Of a DNA stretch of 60,237 bases, positions 54,957 to 60,237 are shown piece after piece. The position numbers and the translations under genes are program-made. Position 1 is the stretch's first letter. The number at the start of each line of letters is the position of its first letter. The notes under the pieces are model-generated. The model saw only the letters and a list, made by a program, of their open reading frames with translations. It had not been told where the DNA came from and made no database searches. The stretch is taken from contig CALAJO010000004.1 of the NCBI GenBank assembly GCA_937922745.1, forward strand, positions 1-60,237. The letters run 5' to 3'. This DNA comes from an uncultured cyanobacterium (GTDB taxonomy: Bacteria; Cyanobacteriota; Vampirovibrionia; Vampirovibrionales; JAGQHJ01).

Positions 54957-55532
54957 ATGAACTTGCAATTGTCGTTGAAACATTGGTTAGTTGCAGCAAT
55001 TCTACTGTGCGCCGTGGGATTGAACGGTTTGCTGTTTTTGCAAAACCCTTACATGGGTTCGGCATCCGCCGGGGAAATCCAAATGTCTGCCTACCATCCC
55101 GCGCCGGAGAAGGTTAAGCTGCACCCCATGCGGCCGGCATCCAAAACCCAGGTGTTCGTTCCGCTGGAAAAGGATGAGCGCGCCCTGATGCTGGAAGCCA
55201 AGCTCAACGGCCAAAAGCCCGTTACGTTTATTTTGGATACCGGCGCAACCTACACCAGTATTTCCACGGATTTGGCGGAAAAGCTGGGCTATGATTTGAC
55301 GACGGCGCCACGGGTGTCCATCACCACTGCCAATGGCCGGGTTTCCATGCCCAAGGTGGTGCTGCGCTCCCTAACGTTAAATGGCTACACCGCCTATAAC
55401 GTTGAAGCCACGGTAATGCCCATGCCCAAGCATATTCCCTTTACCGGGTTGTTAGGCCTTAACTTCGTCAAGCGCCACCGTGTGACGATCGACTTAGATG
55501 CTCAGCATCTCGTCATCGAGCCAACCCTTTAA
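54957..55532 (+). CDS. Retropepsin-like aspartic protease, membrane-anchored
   Basis: 191 residues. An N-terminal membrane helix (WLVAAILLCAVGLNGLLFL) is followed by a single aspartic protease lobe with FILDTGATYTSIS (DTGA) and GLLGLNFVKRHRVTIDL. The layout is that of the TIGR02281/clan AA retropepsin-like proteins of bacteria, active as dimers in the periplasm. The stop overlaps the convergent pentapeptide gene by 4 bases. Confidence 0.85.
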   Translation: MNLQLSLKHWLVAAILLCAVGLNGLLFLQNPYMGSASAGEIQMSAYHPAPEKVKLHPMRPASKTQVFVPLEKDERALMLEAKLNGQKPVTFILDTGATYTSISTDLAEKLGYDLTTAPRVSITTANGRVSMPKVVLRSLTLNGYTAYNVEATVMPMPKHIPFTGLLGLNFVKRHRVTIDLDAQHLVIEPTL

Positions 55533-56521
55533 ACCCCTTTGGGCCGTTGATCGCTGGGAATGTATTTCCCATCGGGGGTGAACGGGCGAAACCGCAAGAG
55601 TTGTTGAATTATTTTTCGGTTCTTTCGCTTCTTTGGGTTTAAAAAATGTCCATCATCCAGGTACACCACCGCAGGCGGTTCTGATCTCGGTTTTTCTGCT
55701 GCCTGTGGCGGAGGTGAAACATGGGCTTCAGCAGTTGGTTTGATTAAAACAGGCGCTGCCTTCTCAAACGTGGAGGGAACAAGCTTCATTCCGTATTTTT
55801 GAGGCTTAAAGCCTTCCGGAAATTGGGTTTTATCGTCATACAGCGCATCGGTAAAGTTATTATCCGGCCAGTCCATGTTGATGGCCTGTCGTAAATCGGC
55901 CCCTCGAAAGTCCGCGTGGGGGACTTTAATCCCTTTAAAATCAGTTCCCGGCATGGTGACCAATTGCCCATCAACAAGCTCCTCAGGTGCAAAGATATCC
56001 AGGTTTTTGAACGAGGCATAAGGGGCGTATAAATGGGCCAAGCTGCCCCCCTCCATCCAGGTATTGTCAAATATGGCCTTGTGAAGCCTGGCATAATTGA
56101 AATGGGAGTTAATGAAGCTGCTATTTGCGAAATTAACGCCTTGTTCCGCAAGCACATTGGAAAAGTTGGAATTATCGTGTTTGGTATTGGTCGCAGATAC
56201 GGGCTGTCGGAAACGGAAACCTGTGAAATTGGAATTTAAAAAGTCGGAGTGATCGTAGAAGACCTCAACAGTGCCAAGGCGGGGTTCGGGCCGGTATTTT
56301 ACCAGTGTTAAATGGGTACACTGCGCAGGTTTAGTGTCAATTTCGGCCTCAGCGAGCTTAAATTTTTGCAGGGTTCTTTTGTCGCGCTTGGAAGAGAAGC
56401 GTACTGTATCACCACCCTGGGTTTCAAAGGCGGGTTGATAGGCTGTTCGCGCTGAATTTGAGAACGGGTTGAGCGGTTTGCTAAAAACATTCAATCCAAT
56501 TTGCCTGATCACGACTGACAA
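55529..56521 (-). CDS. Pentapeptide-repeat protein with N-terminal RFS tag
   Basis: 330 residues. The core (~90-240) shows A(D/N)(L/F)xx five-residue periodicity (FLNSNFTGFRF, SNFSNVL, VNFANSSFINSHFNYARLHKAIFDN, ADFRGADLRQAI), forming a right-handed quadrilateral beta-helix. Before it lies GGDTVRFSSKRDK (about 38-50), the tag seen in other orphans. The C-terminal 90 residues are Pro/Lys-rich. The start TTG 56521 has GAGG 4-5 bases upstream. Function unknown. Confidence 0.75.
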   Translation of the reverse strand: MSVVIRQIGLNVFSKPLNPFSNSARTAYQPAFETQGGDTVRFSSKRDKRTLQKFKLAEAEIDTKPAQCTHLTLVKYRPEPRLGTVEVFYDHSDFLNSNFTGFRFRQPVSATNTKHDNSNFSNVLAEQGVNFANSSFINSHFNYARLHKAIFDNTWMEGGSLAHLYAPYASFKNLDIFAPEELVDGQLVTMPGTDFKGIKVPHADFRGADLRQAINMDWPDNNFTDALYDDKTQFPEGFKPQKYGMKLVPSTFEKAAPVLIKPTAEAHVSPPPQAAEKPRSEPPAVVYLDDGHFLNPKKRKNRKIIQQLLRFRPFTPDGKYIPSDQRPKGV

Positions 56522-56742
56522 TATCCTCTACTCTTAAATGGGTTCTCTCTTTTTCTATATGAGCCAAAGCTTCAGTGGTTAAATGTCGGTCAATCTTTTT
56601 TTGTGACAGATGGAAAAAACAAAATTTACATTTTGTAACCCTTTAAGTGTATTCGCTGCCATCCTTCCCTCTGCTCAGTTTATTTTTTGCGCTACAATGG
56701 GAGGACATTCCCCGTCCTCCCTAAAAAGAAGGAACCTCAACC

Positions 56743-57942
56743 GTGGTCCAAACTTCATCCGAGCATCAAGTGGTGCAAGCCACCTCGCGTCTGGTTAATT
56801 TGCCGGCCTATGTGTTTGCCTGGCTGGATGAATTGAAGGAAGCGGCCCGAGCGAGAGGGGCAAAGCTGATTGATTTGGGCATGGGCAATCCGGATCGGCC
56901 GATTCCGGAGCCGATCATCAAGGCGATGCAGCAAGCGCTGGATGATCCGGCCAACCATGGCTACCCGGCCTTTAAGGGCAAGGACGCGTTTCGGCAGGCG
57001 GTTGCCACCTGGATGAAAACCCGTTACGGCGTGGAGGTGGATCCGCGCAAGGAGGTGCTGTGCATCAGCGGCTCCAAGGAGGGCCTGGCCAACATTACCA
57101 TGGCCTATGTGGGAGAAGGCGAATATAGCCTGGTGCCCGATATTTATTACCCGGTGCATAGCCGCGCCACCTGGCTGGTGGGGGGCAAGGTGCATCACTT
57201 GTTTGTGAATGCCGAGAACGGATTTTTGCCGTCCTTCGATAATGTTCCGGATGAGGTCCTGGCCAAGGCAAGGTTGCTTTTCCTCAACTACCCTAACAAC
57301 CCGACGGGCGCGGTGGCCACACGCGAATTTTACGAAAAGGCGGTGGCCTTTTGCCGACAGCATGGCATTGTGCTGGTGAGCGACCTGGCCTACGGCGAAA
57401 TCACGTTTGATGGGTATGTTGCCCCCAGCATCCTGGAGATTGACGGGGCTCGGGACGTGGCCATTGAATTCCATTCTTTCTCCAAGAGCTTTAACATGGC
57501 AGGTGCCCGAATCGGCTTTGCCGTGGGCAATTCGGAAATTCTGCACCAGTTATATGCGTATCGCACCAACGTAGGGTACGGAACGCCCAGCGCCATCCAG
57601 GAAGGGGCCATTGCCGCCTTAACCAATGCCAGGCTGTACCTGAAGGATGTGGTGGCCAATTACGAGGCCCGGCGGGATGTGGTGGTGCATGGCTTTCGCT
57701 CCCTGGGTTGGAAAACCGAGTCCCCGAAAGGGGCCATGTATGCATGGCTTCCCGTTCCCAAGGGCTTTTCATCTGCCGAGTGGACGGAGCATTTGATTAA
57801 CACGGTGGATGTGGTGGTTTCTCCGGGCCATGCGTTTGGCAATGGCGGCGAAGGCTACTTCCGTGTTTCCCTGGTTTCGCCGGAGGAAAAGCTGCTTGAA
57901 GCGATTGAGCGGATGCGCCAGCAGGGAATCCGCTATGAATAA
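56743..57942 (+). CDS. LL-diaminopimelate aminotransferase-type PLP enzyme
   Basis: 399 residues, fold-type I. LIDLGMGNPDRPIPEPII, CISGSKEGLANITMAY, NYPNNPTGAVA, SDLAYGEITFDGY, and the PLP lysine in SFSKSFNMAGARIGFAVG. The GNPD and SKEG patterns fit DapL-type LL-DAP aminotransferases, which make LL-DAP directly from tetrahydrodipicolinate; other class I aminotransferases cannot be excluded, so no symbol is given. GTG 56743 has AAGGA about 9 bases upstream. It overlaps the epimerase gene by 8 bases. Confidence 0.82.
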   Translation: MVQTSSEHQVVQATSRLVNLPAYVFAWLDELKEAARARGAKLIDLGMGNPDRPIPEPIIKAMQQALDDPANHGYPAFKGKDAFRQAVATWMKTRYGVEVDPRKEVLCISGSKEGLANITMAYVGEGEYSLVPDIYYPVHSRATWLVGGKVHHLFVNAENGFLPSFDNVPDEVLAKARLLFLNYPNNPTGAVATREFYEKAVAFCRQHGIVLVSDLAYGEITFDGYVAPSILEIDGARDVAIEFHSFSKSFNMAGARIGFAVGNSEILHQLYAYRTNVGYGTPSAIQEGAIAALTNARLYLKDVVANYEARRDVVVHGFRSLGWKTESPKGAMYAWLPVPKGFSSAEWTEHLINTVDVVVSPGHAFGNGGEGYFRVSLVSPEEKLLEAIERMRQQGIRYE

Positions 57943-58939
57943 TCGTCCGCTTCAAGGCAAAACGTTTCTCGTTACCGGTGGCGCAGGCTTTATCGGGTCG
58001 CATTTATGCCAGCGCCTCTTATCGGGCGGTGCGCGAATTATTAACGTGGATGACTACAACAATTTCTACGACCCGCGCATCAAGGAAGACAATGTCCGGG
58101 GATTTCTGAAAGACTCGGAAACTTTCATCGATTGCCGTGTTGATATCCGGGATGCCCATGCCCTGGCCGATGTTTTTGCGACTTGGGGTTCACAGGTGGA
58201 TCAGGTGATTCACTTGGCGGCCCGCGCCGGCGTTCGTCCTTCCCTGATGGAGCCGCAACTCTACCTGGAAACCAATGTCAACGGGACGCTGAACCTGTTG
58301 GAACAGATGCGTCGGCACGATATTCGCAAGATGGTTTTTGCCTCTTCCAGCTCGGTTTACGGCAACCGCACGGATCCGCCGTTCCGCGAGGATCAGGATA
58401 TTTCCAAACCGGTTTCGCCGTATGCGGCAACCAAGGCCATGGGGGAGAACCTGTTGCATACTTACAGCCATTTGTATGGCATGCAAGTGGTTGCCCTGCG
58501 GTTTTTTACCGTTTATGGCGCGCGCCAGCGGCCCGATCTGGCGATTCACAAATTTACCCGGCTGATCGACCAGGGGCAGCCGATACAGATGTTTGGCGAT
58601 GGCTCCACCCTGCGCGATTATACGTATATCGAAGATATCCTGGATGGGATTACAGGGGCCATTAAGTACGATAAAACCCCGTTTGAGGTGTTTAACCTGG
58701 GCGAGTCCCAACCCGTTACGCTGAAACGGTTGATTGAAGTGCTTGAACATACGTTGGGCAAGTGTGCTATCATAGACCGGCAGCCGCTCCAGCCGGGTGA
58801 TGTCATGATGACCTGCGCGGATATATCGAAAGCTCGGCAACATCTTGGTTATAATCCACATACACGAATTGAAGACGGAATCCCCCATTTCGTGGATTGG
58901 TACAGGCAAACTGTTCCTGCGGCTGCCATCCTCACCTAA
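57935..58939 (+). CDS. NAD-dependent UDP-sugar 4-epimerase (UDP-glucuronate epimerase-like)
   Basis: 334 residues, extended SDR. LVTGGAGFIGSHLCQRLL binds NAD; the catalytic set is SSSSVYG and YAATK. RFFTVYGARQRPDLAIHKFTR is characteristic of UDP-glucuronate 4-epimerases and their relatives. ATG 57935 overlaps the aminotransferase stop. UDP-glucose dehydrogenase downstream makes UDP-glucuronate, so the two likely feed surface polysaccharide synthesis. Confidence 0.88.
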   Translation: MNNRPLQGKTFLVTGGAGFIGSHLCQRLLSGGARIINVDDYNNFYDPRIKEDNVRGFLKDSETFIDCRVDIRDAHALADVFATWGSQVDQVIHLAARAGVRPSLMEPQLYLETNVNGTLNLLEQMRRHDIRKMVFASSSSVYGNRTDPPFREDQDISKPVSPYAATKAMGENLLHTYSHLYGMQVVALRFFTVYGARQRPDLAIHKFTRLIDQGQPIQMFGDGSTLRDYTYIEDILDGITGAIKYDKTPFEVFNLGESQPVTLKRLIEVLEHTLGKCAIIDRQPLQPGDVMMTCADISKARQHLGYNPHTRIEDGIPHFVDWYRQTVPAAAILT

Positions 58940-58983
58940 AATAAAAATATAATAAGTGGAGTAAGTCTGATGATCTGTTACAA

Positions 58984-59137
58984 GTTTGCTGGTTGGGCAA
59001 GGGGCCGTTTTAGCCCACTGCTGCTAACCGCAACAGCGGGAGCCCTTAAGTTTAAGGAAAGCCTGACGGCTTCAGGGCATCCCCACCCTGATTATCTTTT
59101 TTGGCCTTCGCTTGCTGCTGCGCAGCATCGCTCGGCC
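58984..59137 (-). repeat. Three-hairpin intergenic element, copy 3 (inverted)
   Basis: 154 bases read on the minus strand. Hairpin 1 (59103-59137) has GGCC ends and the segment CAAGCGAAGGCC as in the other copies. Hairpin 2 lies near 59058-59074. Hairpin 3 (about 59001-59045) has GGGC/GCCC outside and CCCGCTGTTGC/GCAGCAGTGGG inside, fully paired with two G-T pairs, and loop GGTTA. It ends CAACCAGCAAA. The stem differs from copies 1 and 2 at several positions yet stays paired. It lies between two plus-strand genes, opposite to their direction. Confidence 0.75.
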
Positions 59138-59219
59138 CGTTTTTAACTTTCAAATGGCTTATACCACTTTACATAACGAGATATAACGCATTGATACTGA
59201 CGAGAAGGGTACAATTTCA

Positions 59220-60237
59220 ATGAAAGTTTGCATAATCGGAACCGGCTACGTGGGCCTTGTTACAGGGACAGGCCTTGCGGAAATGGGAAACGATGTCATC
59301 TGCGTCGATAAGGACGAGAGCAAAATCAACAAGCTCAAAGCCGGTATTATCCCTATTTACGAGCCCGGCCTCGAGGAGCTTCTCCAGTCCAATGTGCGCG
59401 AAGACCGCCTGCACTTTACCACCGACCTTGAGGCGGCTGTCCAGGCGTCTTCCATCTGTATGATTGCCGTTGGCACCCCGCAGGATGAGGAAGGCGCAGC
59501 CGACCTGACTTTTGTTTTCGATGTGGCCAAAGGGATTGCCAAGGCCATGAACGGCTTTAAGGTGATTGCGACCAAAAGCACCGTGCCGGTTGGGACGGCG
59601 GATCGCATCCGCGAGTTGATGGCGGGCGAAACCGCCCATCCGTTTGCCGTGGTTTCCAACCCGGAGTTTTTGAAGCAGGGCGCAGCCGTCGATGACTTCC
59701 TAAAGCCCGATCGCGTGGTGATTGGTACGGATGACGAGCGTGCCGCGGAAATTATGCGCGAATTGTATTCTCCCTTCTTAAGAACCGGCAACCCGGTCAT
59801 CTTTATGGACATCCGCTCCGCCGAGATGACGAAGTACGTTGCCAATGCCTTTCTGGCCACCAAGATTTCATTTATCAACGAAATGGCCAACTTGTGTGAA
59901 AAGGTCGGTGCGGATATCGGCCAGGTGCGCGTCGGTATCGCCAGCGATAGTCGGATTGGCCCGCAGTTTCTGTTTGCCGGGATTGGCTATGGCGGATCCT
60001 GCTTTCCCAAGGATGTTAAGGCGCTGATTAAGACCGCCGATGAGCATGATTACGCCACCACACTGCTCAAACAGGTCGATGGCATCAACCAGAGCCAGCG
60101 TCAGATCTTCCTGGAGAAGATTTACAACTACTTCGAGGATGATGTGAAAGGCATGACTTTCGGGATTTGGGGCCTGGCCTTTAAACCCCGCACGGATGAC
60201 ATGCGGGAAGCCCCCTCGGTTACGATTATCGAGTCCC
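59220..60237 (+). CDS. UDP-glucose 6-dehydrogenase, C-terminus truncated by window
   Basis: At least 339 residues. MKVCIIGTGYVGLVTG binds NAD; VGTPQDEEGAADL, STVPVGTADRI, NPEFLKQGAAVDDF and the catalytic-cysteine segment GYGGSCFPKDVKAL identify the family, which oxidises UDP-glucose to UDP-glucuronate. The last visible part is FGIWGLAFKPRTDDMREAPS. AGAAGG lies 11 bases before the ATG. The product feeds the neighbouring epimerase. Confidence 0.95.
   Translation, partial: MKVCIIGTGYVGLVTGTGLAEMGNDVICVDKDESKINKLKAGIIPIYEPGLEELLQSNVREDRLHFTTDLEAAVQASSICMIAVGTPQDEEGAADLTFVFDVAKGIAKAMNGFKVIATKSTVPVGTADRIRELMAGETAHPFAVVSNPEFLKQGAAVDDFLKPDRVVIGTDDERAAEIMRELYSPFLRTGNPVIFMDIRSAEMTKYVANAFLATKISFINEMANLCEKVGADIGQVRVGIASDSRIGPQFLFAGIGYGGSCFPKDVKALIKTADEHDYATTLLKQVDGINQSQRQIFLEKIYNYFEDDVKGMTFGIWGLAFKPRTDDMREAPSVTIIES

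Overview
The window looks like a chromosomal segment of a non-photosynthetic, diderm relative of the cyanobacteria, most likely of the Vampirovibrionia/Melainabacteria type. The evidence is indirect: an Omp85/BamA with three POTRA repeats and an adjacent Skp-like chaperone (outer membrane); a plant/cyanobacterial-type ferredoxin-NADP reductase; an LL-diaminopimelate aminotransferase-like enzyme together with DapF; one HIP1 octamer (GCGATCGC at 1812-1819); and no photosynthesis genes. Base composition is moderately GC-rich. I saw no tRNA, 16S/23S rRNA, CRISPR array or recognisable insertion sequence. The only classical RNA gene is RNase P RNA (rnpB, minus strand, 12549-12904).

Layout. 1-5.2 kb: 3' truncated glycoside hydrolase (minus), a threonine dehydratase-like enzyme, glycogen synthase and a CDP-alcohol phosphatidyltransferase. 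5.2-9.8 kb: KefB-type antiporter (minus), then nadB-nadC. 9.8-12.1 kb: a minus-strand cluster of a short ferritin-like cargo protein, an encapsulin shell and a methyltransferase. 12.1-19.4 kb: DoxX, rnpB, an AT-richer orphan, tgt, a TPR protein, a prion-like Tyr/Gly/Gln-rich membrane protein and an LD-carboxypeptidase. 19.3-28.1 kb: envelope genes (beta-propeller lipoprotein-like protein, dapF, an ArnT/GT2/flippase-like set, bamA-skp). 28.2-31 kb: two lineage-type proteins of unknown function. 31-38.8 kb: mutS-mnmE-nagZ, a small orphan and ftsEX. 38.8-46.4 kb: two tandem HDOD proteins, a membrane-anchored orphan, a possible nucleotidyltransferase and its decayed partial copy, rdgB and a FAH-family hydrolase, a GAF-GAF-GGDEF diguanylate cyclase and a rod-like small protein. 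46.7-54.9 kb: DUF5069-like protein, NFU Fe-S scaffold, bioF, thioesterase, sensor kinase, FNR and recN. 55-60.2 kb: retropepsin-like protease, pentapeptide protein, LL-DAP aminotransferase, UDP-sugar epimerase and a truncated UDP-glucose dehydrogenase.

Points that stand out: (1) an encapsulin nanocompartment operon whose 111-aa cargo carries an EncFtn-like ExxH helix and the loading peptide LTVGSL; (2) a three-copy ~155-bp intergenic element with three conserved hairpins, one of which shows compensatory base changes, suggesting a structured RNA or an RNA-like mobile repeat; (3) a recurring N-terminal RFG/RFS tag (RFGxGQ in two unrelated proteins) on lineage-specific proteins; (4) a FUS-like low-complexity Tyr-Gly-Gln protein with one membrane anchor; (5) several genes whose -10 box lies only 6-10 bases before the ATG with no Shine-Dalgarno, implying leaderless or near-leaderless mRNAs. 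Functions are assigned from motifs read by eye; no database search was possible.
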